DNA of 64,000 bases from Streptomyces sp. R44 (GCF_041053105.1 NZ_CP163444.1:2356001-2420000), one strand, 5' to 3'; counted from the first letter of the stretch, positions 17,861 to 27,845 are shown. Program-made: numbers and translations. Notes: generated by a model from the sequence alone, not told the origin.

Positions 17861-18850
17861 GTGCGTGCTCTTGTCCGTATATCGCCGCGTATGTCACGTC
17901 GTATGCTCGGCACCGCCGTGATGGCCGGAACCCTGGCCCTGGCCCCGCTGTCCGCCCCGGCGGCCACCCCGTCGACCACGACGCTGGCCTCCGCCGAGAA
18001 GTGCGCGGACGGCACCACCGCGCTGTCCGGCGCCCGCAAGGCGAAGGGCGACGCCACCAAGGCCGAGCCCAACGACGTCACGGCCGCGCAGGCCAAGGCC
18101 ATGGACGAGGACCTGAAGAAGAAGGTCGCCGCCGCCCGGAACTCCGGCCGCGTGGGCGCCACCTCCGTCGCCGCCGGCGCCACCATCCCCGTCTACTTCC
18201 ACGTGATCCACAGCGGCACGACGGGCAAGCTCAGCGCCACCGCCATCAGCAACCAGATGGCCGTCCTCAACGCCGCCTACGCGGGCCAGGGCACCGGCAA
18301 CGTGAACACGGGCTTCCAGTTCTCGCTGGCCGCGACCGACTACACGGACAACGCCACCTGGTACAACGTCTCCTCGGGCTCGCAGGCCGAGAAGGACATG
18401 AAGAACACCCTGCGCAAGGGCGGCGCCAACGCGCTGAACGTCTACACCGCCAACCTCGGCGGCGGCCTGCTCGGCTGGGCGACCTTCCCGTCCTCGTACA
18501 ACTCCAGCCCGAAGATGGACGGCGTCGTCATCCTCGACACCTCGCTCCCGGGCGGCTCCGCGACCAACTACAACGAGGGTGACACCGCCACCCACGAGGT
18601 CGGCCACTGGATGGGCCTTTACCACACCTTCCAGGGCGGCTGCACGGGCAACGGCGACTACGTCGCCGACACCCCGGCCGAGAAGAGCCCGGCGTACGAG
18701 TGCCCGACCGGCCGTGACTCCTGCACCTCCAAGGCCGGCGTGGACCCGATCCACAACTTCATGGACTACACGTACGACTCCTGCATGTACCAGTTCACCG
18801 CGGGCCAGGTGACCCGGATGAACGACGCCTGGACCGCGTACCGCGCCTGA
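17861..18850 (+). CDS. Secreted zinc metalloprotease, M43 (pappalysin-like) type
   Basis: A 329-residue exported protease. The N-terminus is a signal peptide (Arg-rich start, then [18 protein letters not shown]), followed by a probable propeptide to about residue 105. The zinc site is the metzincin consensus [11 protein letters not shown] with ligands at about H245, H249 and H255, and the Met-turn is [10 protein letters not shown] near residue 300. Six or more cysteines in the C-terminal third suggest disulfides, as in snapalysin/pappalysin-type secreted enzymes. A GCGAGGAG ribosome site precedes the GTG. A strong terminator follows the gene. The nearby DsbA-like protein could assist its folding; that link is only inference. 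Confidence 0.92.
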   Translation: MRALVRISPRMSRRMLGTAVMAGTLALAPLSAPAATPSTTTLASAEKCADGTTALSGARKAKGDATKAEPNDVTAAQAKAMDEDLKKKVAAARNSGRVGATSVAAGATIPVYFHVIHSGTTGKLSATAISNQMAVLNAAYAGQGTGNVNTGFQFSLAATDYTDNATWYNVSSGSQAEKDMKNTLRKGGANALNVYTANLGGGLLGWATFPSSYNSSPKMDGVVILDTSLPGGSATNYNEGDTATHEVGHWMGLYHTFQGGCTGNGDYVADTPAEKSPAYECPTGRDSCTSKAGVDPIHNFMDYTYDSCMYQFTAGQVTRMNDAWTAYRA

Positions 18851-18870
18851 CGGCCCGTCCGCGCACCAAA

Positions 18871-18907
18871 GGGTGTGGCCCCCGGGGAACTCCCGGGGGC
18901 CACACCC
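18871..18907. terminator. Bidirectional terminator hairpin
   Basis: A perfect 16-bp stem, GGGTGTGGCCCCCGGG (18871-18886) pairing with 18892-18907 around a 5-nt loop, flanked by AAA upstream and TTT downstream. It sits between the convergent protease and hydrolase genes and should end both transcripts. Confidence 0.92.
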
Positions 18908-18916
18908 CTTTGCGTC

Positions 18917-19486
18917 CTACAGGCTGTCGATGAAGGACAGTGCGACCGACCAGGTCCGCTCCGCGGCCTCCTCGTCGTAGTCCGGCAGCTCCGGGTCCGT
19001 GTAGATGTGGCCCGCGCCCCGGTAGCGGTAGATCTCCACGTCCGCCCCGGCCTTGCGCATCTGGAGGTACCAGGAGGACAGCCAGTCGTCCGTCTCGAAG
19101 GGGTCCGGCTCGGCCACGTGCAGCTGGACCGGCAGCTCGTCCACCTCGGCCGACTCCGCGATGTCCGAGGTGCCGTGGAGCAGCAGCAGCCCGCGCGCCC
19201 GCTCGTCGCCGAGCGCCAGGGTCTGCGCGATCGAGGCCCCGAGCGAGAGGCCCATGTAGACCAGACCGCGCTCGGAGTACGGGGCGGCGGCCAGGACCGC
19301 CCGCTTGAGCAGCTCGTCCTTGCCGATCTCGTCGCGGAGCACCACGCCCTCCTCGACGGTCCCGACCGTCCGTCCGTCGTAGAGGTCCGGAGTCCAGACC
19401 TGGTGGCCGGCGGCCCGGAGCCGCTCGGCGGCCGCCTCGACGGAAGGGGTCAGCCCGTAGGCCGAGTGGAAGAGCATGATGTCCAT
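18917..19486 (-). CDS. Dienelactone hydrolase family protein
   Basis: A 189-residue alpha/beta hydrolase of the dienelactone hydrolase family. Visible elements are the first strand and oxyanion segment MDIMLFHSAYGLTP, the nucleophile elbow YMGLSLGAS with Ser at about residue 81 (classical DLH uses Cys), the acid-bearing segment HVAEPDPFETDDW and the catalytic His in YRGAGHIYTDPE. The substrate is unknown. The ATG at 19486 has an AGGA site upstream; another ATG at 19495 is possible. It is separated by 52 bp from the antiporter gene transcribed in the same direction. Confidence 0.88.
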   Translation of the reverse strand: MDIMLFHSAYGLTPSVEAAAERLRAAGHQVWTPDLYDGRTVGTVEEGVVLRDEIGKDELLKRAVLAAAPYSERGLVYMGLSLGASIAQTLALGDERARGLLLLHGTSDIAESAEVDELPVQLHVAEPDPFETDDWLSSWYLQMRKAGADVEIYRYRGAGHIYTDPELPDYDEEAAERTWSVALSFIDSL

Positions 19487-19538
19487 GCGTCCCATCCTGC
19501 CACCCGCCGCCGACAGGACCGGGCAGGCCCTGGAGAGG

Positions 19539-21125
19539 TCAGCGCATGCTGCGCACGTCCAGGTGGCGCAGCACCCGGTCCACCACCTCGGGGTCGGCGC
19601 CCGGCTCGCTGCGCGCCGCGAGGACCTCGTGCCGGGCGGCCGACATCAGCTCCCGCTGGATCCGCTGCACGGCCTTGAACCGCTTCGTCCGCTCCATGAA
19701 GGCGGCCCGCCGCTCGTCGTCCACCATGTCGGGACTGATCCGCGCCCCGATGTCGTACGCCCCGCGCAGCAAGCGCTCCTGTACCTCCTCGGGCAGCTCC
19801 TCGACCTCCTCGATCTCCTTGAGCCTGCGCTTGGCGGCCTTCGCGGCCCGGATCGCGAGCTCCCGCTCCAGGGCGCGCTCGGCGTCCGTGTCCGCCCGCA
19901 CCCCGAGCCGCTTCACCAGCCAGGGCAGGGTGAGCCCCTGGAAGACGAGGGTGGCGATGATCACGCAGAAGGCGATGAAGACGATCTCGTCACGGCCGGG
20001 GAAGGGCGAGCCGTCGTCGGTACGGAACGGGATGGCGAGGGCCAGCGCGACCGAGGCCACCCCGCGCATCCCCGCCCACCACATGACGACGGTCTCCCGC
20101 CAGCTCATCGGGATCTCCTCGTCGACGTCCCGGAGCGTGTGCAGCCTCTTCGCCAGCCAGGTCGCGGGCAGCAGCCACAGGAGACGGACCCCCACGACCA
20201 CGCCGACCACGGCGGCGCCCCAGCCGAGCATCTGCCGGCCGCGGCCCTCGGCGACCCCGAAGACATGTACGAGCTCCAGGCCGATGAGCCCGAAGGCGAT
20301 GCCGGTGACCAGGGTGTCGACGATCTGCCAGAAGGTCTGCCCGGCGAGCCGGCCCATGACGTCGTCGGCGTCGGCCGCGTGCTCGGCCAGGAAGAGCGCG
20401 GTGACCAGGACGGCGAGGACGCCGGAGCCGTGCAGCTCCTCGGCGATCACGTAACTCACGAAGGGGACGAGGAGGGTGAGGCCGGTCTGCAGGGTGGCGT
20501 CGCCGAGGAGGCCGATGAGCTTGTTGCAGAGCCAGCCGAGCGCAAGACCGACGATCACGGCGACCACGGCCGACAGCACGAACTCGCCGAGCGCCTCGGG
20601 CCAGGAGAAGGAGCCGCTGACGACGGCGGCGATCGCCACGTGGTAGAGCACGATCGCGGTGACGTCGTTGAAGAGCCCCTCGCCCTCCAGGATCGACACC
20701 AGTCGGCGGGGCAGCCCCAGCGAGCCGGCCACGGCCGTCGCCGCGACCGGGTCCGGCGGCGCGACGAGCGCTCCCAGCGCCAGCGCGGCGGCCAGCGGAA
20801 GGCCCGGTACGAGCGAGTGCGCGACCGCGCCGACGGCCGCCGTGGTGACGAAGACCAGGGCGACCGCGAGCAGGAAGATGGGCCGTCTGTTGGCCGCGAA
20901 CTGCCGCCAGGAGGTCCGCTGCACGGAGGCGTAGAGCAACGGCGGCAGCACCAGCGGGAGGATGAACTCCGGCGGGATGTCGACGTTCGGCACGAAGGGC
21001 AGGAAGGCCAGCGCGATCCCGATGAGGGTCATCAGGACGGGCGCCGGCAGCCCGAGCCGCTCACCGAGGGGCACGGTGAGCAGGGCGCCGAGGAGCAGCA
21101 GGAAGAGCAGGGCCAATTGATCCAC
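19539..21125 (-). CDS. Na+/H+ antiporter, CPA1 (NhaP-like) family
   Basis: A 528-residue membrane antiporter. About 12 hydrophobic helices cover residues 1-400. Family motifs are ALVAPPDPVAATAV (about residue 120), with the ion-binding Asp, and EGEGLFNDVTAIVLYHVA (about 150). MWWAGMRGVASVALALAIPF (about 350) is the conserved Arg-containing late motif. A soluble charged tail of about 110 residues (RAAKAAKRRLKEIEEVEELP) follows and probably senses pH or regulates. It should exchange cytoplasmic Na+ (or K+) for H+. The GTG at 21125 is at the start of the first helix. Confidence 0.93.
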   Translation of the reverse strand: MDQLALLFLLLLGALLTVPLGERLGLPAPVLMTLIGIALAFLPFVPNVDIPPEFILPLVLPPLLYASVQRTSWRQFAANRRPIFLLAVALVFVTTAAVGAVAHSLVPGLPLAAALALGALVAPPDPVAATAVAGSLGLPRRLVSILEGEGLFNDVTAIVLYHVAIAAVVSGSFSWPEALGEFVLSAVVAVIVGLALGWLCNKLIGLLGDATLQTGLTLLVPFVSYVIAEELHGSGVLAVLVTALFLAEHAADADDVMGRLAGQTFWQIVDTLVTGIAFGLIGLELVHVFGVAEGRGRQMLGWGAAVVGVVVGVRLLWLLPATWLAKRLHTLRDVDEEIPMSWRETVVMWWAGMRGVASVALALAIPFRTDDGSPFPGRDEIVFIAFCVIIATLVFQGLTLPWLVKRLGVRADTDAERALERELAIRAAKAAKRRLKEIEEVEELPEEVQERLLRGAYDIGARISPDMVDDERRAAFMERTKRFKAVQRIQRELMSAARHEVLAARSEPGADPEVVDRVLRHLDVRSMR

Positions 21126-21181
21126 GGCCCCACCCTGTCACGTACGTCCGTTTTGGAGGCGATTGCCCCCCGCTGAACGCT

Positions 21182-21649
21182 TCAGAGCACCCGGCGCATG
21201 GCCCGGTGCGGCATCCCCGCGTCCGGGAACTCGGGGCCGTACGCCACGTACCCGAGCCGCTCGTAGAAGCCGAGCGCGTGGGTCTGCGCGTGCAGGTCGA
21301 CGGCGCTCAGACCGCGCTCCCGCGCGACGTCCTCGATGGCCCGCACGAGCGCCGCGCCGACCCCGAGGCCGCGCGCCGCCTTGGCGACCGCGAGCCGCCC
21401 GAGGGAGCCCACCGAGGCGTCGCCGCCGGTCTTGCCGGCCGCGTCCGCCCCGTACAGCAGGCGCCCGGTGCCCAGCGGCAGTCCGTCCGCCCCCAGCGCG
21501 AGGACGTGCGCCGCGGTCGCGTCGTACGGGTCGTACTCCAGCTCCTGCGGAACGCCCTGCTCCTCGACGAAGACCTCGCGGCGCACCGCGAAGCAGGCCT
21601 CCCTGTCCCCCTCGGCGACCGCCTCACGGACGGTGTACGCGGCACTCAC
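21182..21649 (-). CDS. GNAT family N-acetyltransferase (ElaA-like)
   Basis: A 155-residue GNAT protein. [21 protein letters not shown] near the N-terminus matches the ElaA-like subgroup. The acetyl-CoA-binding segment is [21 protein letters not shown] and the C-terminal strand-helix is [19 protein letters not shown]. Substrate is unknown. The GTG start at 21649 overlaps the rluD stop by 4 bp (GTGA), so it is translationally coupled behind rluD in the leftward lspA-rluD-GNAT run. Confidence 0.92.
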   Translation of the reverse strand: MSAAYTVREAVAEGDREACFAVRREVFVEEQGVPQELEYDPYDATAAHVLALGADGLPLGTGRLLYGADAAGKTGGDASVGSLGRLAVAKAARGLGVGAALVRAIEDVARERGLSAVDLHAQTHALGFYERLGYVAYGPEFPDAGMPHRAMRRVL

Positions 21650-22587
21650 TGACTCTCCGAGGCGATCCGGTCGAGGGCCTTCTGCAGGTCCTCGGGGTAG
21701 GTGCTGGAGAACTCGACCCAGGACCCGTCGCCCGGGTGCTCGAAGCCGAGGCGGACGGCGTGCAGCCACTGCCGGGTCAGGCCGAGGCGCTTCGCGAGCG
21801 TCGGGTCGGCGCCGTAGGTGAGGTCGCCGACGCAGGGGTGGCGGTGGGCGGACATGTGCACCCGGATCTGGTGGGTGCGGCCCGTCTCCAGCTTGATGTC
21901 GAGCAGCGAGGCCGACCGGTACGCCTCGATGAGGTCGTAGTGCGTGACGGAGGGCTTGCCGTCGGCGGTGACCGCCCACTTGTAGTCGTGGTTCGGGTGC
22001 CGGCCGATCGGCGCGTCGATGGTGCCGCTCATCGGGTCCGGGTGGCCCTGGACGAGCGCGTTGTAGCGCTTGTCGACCACGCGCTCCTTGAACTGGCGCT
22101 TGAGCGAGGTGTACGCGTACTCCGACTTCGCGACCACCATCAGACCGGAGGTGCCGACGTCGAGGCGGTGCACGATGCCCTGGCGCTCGGCGGCGCCGGA
22201 GGTGGAGATGCGGTACCCGGCGGCGGCGAGGCCGCCGATGACCGTGGTGCCGGTCCAGCCGGGGCTGGGGTGCGCGGCCACGCCGACCGGCTTCATGATC
22301 ACGACGATGTCGTCGTCGTCGTGGATGATCTCCATGCCCTCGACGGGCTCGGCGACGATCTGCACGGGCGCGGCCGCGCCCGGCATCTCGACCTCGAGCC
22401 ACGCGCCGCCGCTGACCCGCTCTGACTTGCCGACGACGGAGCCGTCGACCTGGACCTTCCCTGCGGCGGCCAGCTCGGCCGCCTTCGTACGGGAGAACCC
22501 GAACATACGGGCGATGGCGGCGTCGACGCGCTCGCCCTCCAGGCCATCGGGAACGGGCAGCGTGCGGATCTCGGGACTCGTGCTCAC
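21646..22587 (-). CDS. rluD: 23S rRNA pseudouridine synthase, RluD family
   Basis: A 313-residue pseudouridine synthase with an N-terminal S4 RNA-binding domain ([21 protein letters not shown] to [14 protein letters not shown]). The catalytic motif is [18 protein letters not shown], with the active Asp at about residue 141. The family motif [20 protein letters not shown] follows. E. coli RluD modifies uridines in helix 69 of 23S rRNA, and the match here is to the RluA/C/D group; the exact target is inferred. It starts 43 bp downstream of lspA, the usual partner in many bacteria, and overlaps the GNAT gene. Confidence 0.93.
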   Translation of the reverse strand: MSTSPEIRTLPVPDGLEGERVDAAIARMFGFSRTKAAELAAAGKVQVDGSVVGKSERVSGGAWLEVEMPGAAAPVQIVAEPVEGMEIIHDDDDIVVIMKPVGVAAHPSPGWTGTTVIGGLAAAGYRISTSGAAERQGIVHRLDVGTSGLMVVAKSEYAYTSLKRQFKERVVDKRYNALVQGHPDPMSGTIDAPIGRHPNHDYKWAVTADGKPSVTHYDLIEAYRSASLLDIKLETGRTHQIRVHMSAHRHPCVGDLTYGADPTLAKRLGLTRQWLHAVRLGFEHPGDGSWVEFSSTYPEDLQKALDRIASESQ

Positions 22588-22630
22588 CCGTCGAGTATGC
22601 CCTGTGCCGGGAGTGCGCGGTCCTGGGTGC

Positions 22631-23236
22631 TCAGTCCTTGTGGATGGTGCCGTCCGGGTCGAGGCCCCGGAAGGACAGCAGGACGATCAGGATGCCGCCG
22701 CAGACGATCGCCGAGTCGGCGAGGTTGAAGACGGCGAAGTGCGCGGGGGCGATGAAGTCCACGACCGCGCCCTCGAAGACGCCGGGCGAGCGGAAGATCC
22801 GGTCCGTGAGGTTGCCCAGCGCGCCGCCGAGCAGCAGACCCAGCGCGATCGCCCAGGGCAGGCTGTAGAGCTTCCGCGCGAGGCGGATGATCACGACGAT
22901 CACGGCGGCGGCGATGCAGGTGAAGATGATCGTGAAGGCCTCGCCCATGCCGAAGGCGGCGCCCGGGTTCCGGATGGCGTCGAGCCGCAGGACGTCGCCG
23001 ATCAGCCGGATCGGCTCGTGGCCCTCCAGCTTGGCGACCACCAGCATCTTGCTGCCGAGGTCGAGCAGATAGGCGAGCACGGCCACGACGAAGAGGGCGA
23101 CGATCCGGCGCCTGCCCCTGGGCCGCTCCTCGGGAGCGGCCGTACCGTCGGGGGTGGCCGTGCCGTCGTCCGGGGCGGCCGTCTCGTCGGCCCCTGCTGA
23201 ATCCGGCGTACCGATGATGCGCTCCGCCTCTGCCAC
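22631..23236 (-). CDS. lspA: Lipoprotein signal peptidase (signal peptidase II)
   Basis: A 201-residue aspartic protease that cleaves prolipoproteins at the lipobox in the membrane. Four helices are visible: [55 protein letters not shown] and [15 protein letters not shown]. Catalytic regions are NLTDRIF with the first conserved Asp and [12 protein letters not shown] with the second (about residue 175), plus RNPGAAFGM near residue 90. The first 45 residues are an Asp/Thr/Pro-rich extension absent in E. coli LspA but common in Streptomyces. GTG start at 23236. It heads the lspA-rluD-GNAT run. Confidence 0.95.
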   Translation of the reverse strand: MAEAERIIGTPDSAGADETAAPDDGTATPDGTAAPEERPRGRRRIVALFVVAVLAYLLDLGSKMLVVAKLEGHEPIRLIGDVLRLDAIRNPGAAFGMGEAFTIIFTCIAAAVIVVIIRLARKLYSLPWAIALGLLLGGALGNLTDRIFRSPGVFEGAVVDFIAPAHFAVFNLADSAIVCGGILIVLLSFRGLDPDGTIHKD

Positions 23237-23316
23237 GTGAGTGAGTCCCTCGACCTCGATGCCTGACCGTGCACCGAGGGTACGGCACAGGCGTACGAGA
23301 CCGGCAGCCGAGATCG

Positions 23317-24165
23317 TCAGCCGCGCCGCTCCTGTCGCTGTTTGTCCTCGACGCAGAGCGTGGCCCGCGGGAAGGCCTGCATCCGCGCCTTGCCGATCGG
23401 CTTGCCGCACACCTCGCACAGCCCGTACGTGCCCGCGTCGAGCCGCTCCAGGGCGTGCTCTGACTGCTCCAGCATCTCCCGGGCGTTCGCCGCCAGGGCC
23501 AGCTCGTGCTCGCGCGTGATGTTCTTGGTGCCGGTGTCGGCCTGGTCGTCCCCGGCGCCGTCGCCGGAGTCCCGCATCAGGCCGGTCAGCTCCTCCTGGG
23601 AGTGGACGAGCTCGCTGCGGAGCCGCAGCACCTCCGCCTGGAGGCCGTTGCGGGCCTCGGCGACCTCCTCCGGCGTCCACGGGTCCTCGCCGGGACGCAC
23701 CGCGAGCTCACCGGCCCGTGCCGGGGGCACCGCCGCCTCGTCGCCGACGGTCGTGACGCCACCCGCGGTCTTCTTCGCTGCCACCGTCCTGGCTCCTGTC
23801 TGCTTCTTCGCGGCGGGCGCCTTCCTGGCGGCCGCCTTCTTCGCCACGGCCTTCTTGGCGGGCGTCTTCGGGGCGGGGGCGTCGTCGGCGGGGTCCGCCG
23901 CACCGGCCTCCTTCGCGACGGCGTCCTTCGGGGCCGCGTCCGCGGCGACCGTCCTGCGGGACGCGGCCTTCTTCGCGACCGACTTCTTCGCGACCGTCTT
24001 CCTCGTGACCGTCTTCCTGGCCGGCGTCTTCTTCGCGACCGGTTTCCCGTCGACCGTCGACTTCTTGCCGGCCACGTCCTTGGCGGCCACGTCCTCGGCG
24101 ACCCCGGTCGCACCGGCGGAACCGGCGACCGAGGTCTTCTTCGCGGCGGTCTTCTTCGCCACCAT
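23317..24165 (-). CDS. DksA/TraR-type zinc-finger protein with histone-H1-like N-terminus
   Basis: A 282-residue fusion-like protein. Residues 1-145 are Lys/Ala repeats ([40 protein letters not shown]), like the tails of histone H1 or mycobacterial HupB, and should bind DNA. Residues 160-282 hold a DksA/TraR-like domain: a coiled helix pair ([36 protein letters not shown]) and a zinc finger [15 protein letters not shown]...ATLCVEDKQ. In the usual C4 finger the last position would be Cys; here CxxC is replaced by CVED, so only three cysteines remain. It may modulate RNA polymerase or nucleoid structure. Divergent from ileS. Confidence 0.85.
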   Translation of the reverse strand: MVAKKTAAKKTSVAGSAGATGVAEDVAAKDVAGKKSTVDGKPVAKKTPARKTVTRKTVAKKSVAKKAASRRTVAADAAPKDAVAKEAGAADPADDAPAPKTPAKKAVAKKAAARKAPAAKKQTGARTVAAKKTAGGVTTVGDEAAVPPARAGELAVRPGEDPWTPEEVAEARNGLQAEVLRLRSELVHSQEELTGLMRDSGDGAGDDQADTGTKNITREHELALAANAREMLEQSEHALERLDAGTYGLCEVCGKPIGKARMQAFPRATLCVEDKQRQERRG

Positions 24166-24440
24166 GTCGCGGCCCCTTCACATTTTGTGATCTTGCTCGC
24201 GAATCGTGCTGGGACGATAAATCGGCCCAAGGCCCGCGGCAACGGGGCACGCCGCCGTTCCCACCCGCCCCCGCTCCCCACGGGGCGGGCCTGCCTCCGT
24301 TGTGCCCAGCTCCCCGCCCGGTTATCCGTCCCGCGCCTCCCCCACATGGCCGCACGGGAAGTCGGGCCCGGGCCGTATGGCCATTCGGGTCACGCGAAAA
24401 CCGGTCTGCCGCCTCCCCTCCGGCCCCTTACACTGGCCAC
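24166..24440. other. Divergent promoter region between the DksA-like gene and ileS
   Basis: A 275-bp gap. Next to the leftward start is CACATTTTGTG (24179-24189), a small palindrome, and an AT-rich stretch (GATAAATCGG near 24218) that could be the minus-strand -10. On the plus strand TACACT at 24429-24434 is a plausible -10 for the ileS leader, with TCTGCC at 24405-24410 as a weak -35 (18-bp spacer). No coding potential is convincing in the gap. Confidence 0.45.
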
Positions 24441-24706
24441 AGCGAAAGGCTTGGATGGGGACGAGTAGCGTCGCAAGCAGCCATGAGCGACCCGGGGACG
24501 GTGAGAGCCCGGGGGCGAGCCCGATGTGAAGCATCACCCCGGAGCCGTCGGAAGAAAGCCGCACGACAGGGCGGTGACTAGAACCGGCGTCGCGACCCCA
24601 ATGAGGGGGCTCAGGGCGATCACGTCCGGGGCCAAGGAGGGTGGTACCGCGGGAGCAGCGCTCTCGTCCCTCCGACGGAAGAGAACCGTCCGCCGGAGGA
24701 AGATCG
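24441..24706 (+). promoter_or_regulatory. T-box riboswitch of ileS (translational type)
   Basis: The 5' leader of ileS is a T-box RNA that senses uncharged tRNA-Ile. The conserved T-box AAGGAGGGTGGTACCGCG is at 24635-24652; UGGU at 24642-24645 should pair with the tRNA ACCA end. A short Stem I region runs from about 24480 to 24550, with AUC at 24533-24535 (GTGAAGCATCACC) as candidate isoleucine specifier. Instead of a terminator, the 3' part forms a sequestrator: CCTCCGACGG (24669-24678) can pair with CCGT (24686-24689) and CGGAGG (24694-24699). This would hide the GGAGGA Shine-Dalgarno just before the ATG at 24707. Charged tRNA should thus block translation, as established for actinobacterial ileS T-boxes. 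Confidence 0.93.
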
Positions 24707-27700
24707 ATGTCGCAGTACCGCCAGGTGCCCGCCCAGGTCGACCTGCCCGCGCTGGAGCACGACGTGCTCGATTTCTGGCGCGAGAGCAAGGTCTTCGCGA
24801 AGACCCTGGAGCAGTCCGAGGGACGCCCCGAGTGGGTGTTCTACGAGGGCCCGCCCACCGCCAACGGCATGCCCGGCGCCCACCACATCGAGGCCCGCGT
24901 CTTCAAGGACGTGTTCCCCCGCTTCCGGACCATGCGCGGCTACCACGTGGCCCGCAAGGCCGGCTGGGACTGCCACGGTCTGCCGGTCGAGCTCGCCGTC
25001 GAGAAGGAGCTCGGCTTCTCCGGCAAGAAGGACATCGAGGCGTACGGCATCGCCGAGTTCAACGAGAAGTGCCGCGAGTCCGTGACCCGGCACACCGACG
25101 CCTTCGCCGAGCTCACGACCCGCATGGGCTACTGGGTCGACCTCGACGACGCGTACCGGACCATGGACCCCTCGTACATCGAGTCGGTCTGGTGGTCGCT
25201 CAAGCAGATCTTCGACAAGGACCTCCTGGTCCAGGACCACCGTGTCGCCCCCTGGTGCCCCCGCTGCGGCACCGGCCTCTCGGACCACGAGCTGGCGCAG
25301 GGCTACGAGACGGTCGTCGACCCCTCCGTGTACGTGCGCTTCCCGCTCACCTCCGGGCCGCTCGCCGGCAAGGCGGCGCTCCTGGTCTGGACGACGACCC
25401 CGTGGACCCTGGTGTCCAACACGGCCGTCGCCGCGCACCCCGAGGTGACCTACGTGGTCGCCACGGACGGCGACGAGCGGGTCGTCGTCGCCCAGCCGCT
25501 GGTCGAGAAGGCGCTCGGCGAGGGCTGGGTGACCACGGGCGAGTCCTTCACGGGCGCGGAGATGGAGCGCTGGACCTACCAGCGCCCCTTCGAGCTCGTC
25601 GAGTTCCCGGCCGAGGCCCACTACGTCGTGAACGCCGAGTACGTCACGACCGAGGACGGCACGGGTCTGGTCCACCAGTCCCCCGCCTTCGGTGAGGACG
25701 ACCTCAAGGTCTGCAAGGCGTACGGCCTGCCGGTCGTGAACCCGGTCCGCCCCGACGGCACCTTCGAGGAGGACGTGCCGCTGGTCGGCGGCGTCTTCTT
25801 CAAGAAGGCCGACGAGGCGCTCACCGCCGACCTGGACGCGCGCGGCCTGCTCTTCAGGCACATCGCGTACGAGCACAGCTACCCGCACTGCTGGCGCTGC
25901 CACACGGCCCTGCTCTACTACGCGCAGCCGTCCTGGTACATCCGCACGACCGCGGTCAAGGACCGCATGCTCCAGGAGAACGACAGGACCAACTGGTTCC
26001 CCGAGTCGGTCAAGCACGGCCGCTTCGGCGACTGGCTGACGAACAACGTCGACTGGGCGCTCTCGCGGAACCGCTACTGGGGCACCCCGCTGCCGATCTG
26101 GCGCTGCGAGGACGACCACCTGACGTGCGTGGGCTCGCGCGCGGAGCTCACCGAACTGACGGGCACGGACCAGTCGGAGCTCGACCCGCACCGCCCGTTC
26201 ATCGACGCGGTGACGTTCCCCTGCCCGACCTGCTCGAAGACCGCCACCCGCGTGCCCGAGGTCATCGACGCCTGGTACGACTCGGGCTCGATGCCGTTCG
26301 CGCAGTACGGCTACCCGTACCAGAACAAGGAGCTCTTCGAGTCCCGCTACCCGGCGCAGTTCATCTCCGAGGCGATCGACCAGACCCGCGGCTGGTTCTA
26401 CACGCTGATGGCGGTCGGCACGCTCGTCTTCGACAAGTCCTCGTACGAGAACGTGGTCTGCCTGGGCCACATCCTCGCCGAGGACGGCCGGAAGATGTCC
26501 AAGCACCTGGGCAACATCCTCCAGCCCATCCCGCTCATGGACCAGCACGGTGCCGACGCGGTCCGCTGGTTCATGGCGGCCGGCGGCTCCCCGTGGGCGG
26601 CGCGGCGCGTGGGCCACGGCACGATCCAGGAGGTCGTGCGGAAGACCCTCCTCACGTACTGGAACACGGTGGCCTTCCAGGCCCTGTACGCCCGTACGTC
26701 CGGCTGGGCGCCGAGCGCGGCGGACCCGGCCCCGGCCGACCGCACGGTCCTCGACCGCTGGCTGCTGTCCGAGCTGAACACGCTGGTCGCCGAGACGACC
26801 GAGGCGATGGAGTCGTACGACACCCAGCGCACCGGCAAGCTGATCTCGGCCTTCGTCGACGACCTCTCCAACTGGTACGTGCGCCGCTCGCGCCGCCGCT
26901 TCTGGCAGGGCGACGCCTCCGCGCTGCGCACCCTGCACGACGTCATCGAGACGGTCACCCGCCTGATGGCCCCGCTGACCCCGTTCATCACCGAGCGGGT
27001 CTGGCAGGACCTCGTGGTCCCGGTGAGCCCGGACGCCCCGGAGTCGGTGCACCTGGCCACCTGGCCGGAGTCGGACGCGACGCAGATCGACAAGACGCTC
27101 TCGGAGCAGATGGTCCTGGTCCGGCGCCTGGTCGAGCTGGGCCGCGCCACCCGCGCCGAGTCCGGCGTCAAGACCCGCCAGCCGCTGTCCCGCGCGCTGG
27201 TCGCCGCGACGGGCTTCTCGGCGCTGTCGCCGGAGCTCCAGGCCCAGATCACGGAGGAGCTGAACGTCTCGTCCCTGGCGTCCCTGTCGGAGGTCGGCGG
27301 TTCCCTCGTCGACACGACCGCCAAGGCGAACTTCCGGGCCCTGGGCAAGCGCTTCGGCAAGGGCGTCCAGGACGTGGCGAAGGCCGTGGCCGCGGCGGAC
27401 GCGGCGGCGCTGTCGCTGGCGCTGCGGTCCGGTGAGGCGCCCCTCGTGGTGAACGGCGAGGAGATCACCGTCACCCCCGAGGAGATCATCATCACGGAGA
27501 CCCCCCGTGAGGGCTGGTCGGTCGCCTCCGACGCGGGCGCGACGGTGGCCCTGGACCTGGAGATCACCCCGGAGCTCCGGCGCGCGGGCCTGGCCCGTGA
27601 CGCGATCCGCCTGATCCAGGAGGCCCGCAAGAACAGCGGCCTGGACGTGGCGGACCGCATCGCGCTGCGGTGGCGGGCGGGCTCCCCGGAGACGGTGGAG

Positions 27701-27838
27701 GCGCTGACGGCGCACGCGGAGCTGATCGCGGACGAGGTGCTGGCGACGGACTTCGCGCGGGGCGAGGCGGACGAGACGTACGGCCCGGCCTTCGAGGACG
27801 AGCCCCTGACCCTCACCTTCCACCTCCGCAAGGCGTAA
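24707..27838 (+). CDS. ileS: Isoleucyl-tRNA synthetase
   Basis: A 1043-residue class I aminoacyl-tRNA synthetase that charges tRNA-Ile. The HIGH-type motif is PGAHHIEARVFKD (about residue 60) after YEGPPTANG. The CP1 editing domain follows (WTTTPWTLVSNTAVAAHP). The KMSKS-type motif is EDGRKMSKHLGN near residue 595. The anticodon-binding domain and the long C-terminal region with TRQPLSRALVA complete the protein. The ATG at 24707 is fixed by the GGAGGA at 24695-24700 that the T-box hairpin sequesters. The gene is monocistronic with a terminator directly behind it. Confidence 0.98.
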   Translation: MSQYRQVPAQVDLPALEHDVLDFWRESKVFAKTLEQSEGRPEWVFYEGPPTANGMPGAHHIEARVFKDVFPRFRTMRGYHVARKAGWDCHGLPVELAVEKELGFSGKKDIEAYGIAEFNEKCRESVTRHTDAFAELTTRMGYWVDLDDAYRTMDPSYIESVWWSLKQIFDKDLLVQDHRVAPWCPRCGTGLSDHELAQGYETVVDPSVYVRFPLTSGPLAGKAALLVWTTTPWTLVSNTAVAAHPEVTYVVATDGDERVVVAQPLVEKALGEGWVTTGESFTGAEMERWTYQRPFELVEFPAEAHYVVNAEYVTTEDGTGLVHQSPAFGEDDLKVCKAYGLPVVNPVRPDGTFEEDVPLVGGVFFKKADEALTADLDARGLLFRHIAYEHSYPHCWRCHTALLYYAQPSWYIRTTAVKDRMLQENDRTNWFPESVKHGRFGDWLTNNVDWALSRNRYWGTPLPIWRCEDDHLTCVGSRAELTELTGTDQSELDPHRPFIDAVTFPCPTCSKTATRVPEVIDAWYDSGSMPFAQYGYPYQNKELFESRYPAQFISEAIDQTRGWFYTLMAVGTLVFDKSSYENVVCLGHILAEDGRKMSKHLGNILQPIPLMDQHGADAVRWFMAAGGSPWAARRVGHGTIQEVVRKTLLTYWNTVAFQALYARTSGWAPSAADPAPADRTVLDRWLLSELNTLVAETTEAMESYDTQRTGKLISAFVDDLSNWYVRRSRRRFWQGDASALRTLHDVIETVTRLMAPLTPFITERVWQDLVVPVSPDAPESVHLATWPESDATQIDKTLSEQMVLVRRLVELGRATRAESGVKTRQPLSRALVAATGFSALSPELQAQITEELNVSSLASLSEVGGSLVDTTAKANFRALGKRFGKGVQDVAKAVAAADAAALSLALRSGEAPLVVNGEEITVTPEEIIITETPREGWSVASDAGATVALDLEITPELRRAGLARDAIRLIQEARKNSGLDVADRIALRWRAGSPETVEALTAHAELIADEVLATDFARGEADETYGPAFEDEPLTLTFHLRKA

Positions 27839-27845
27839 CACCCCT

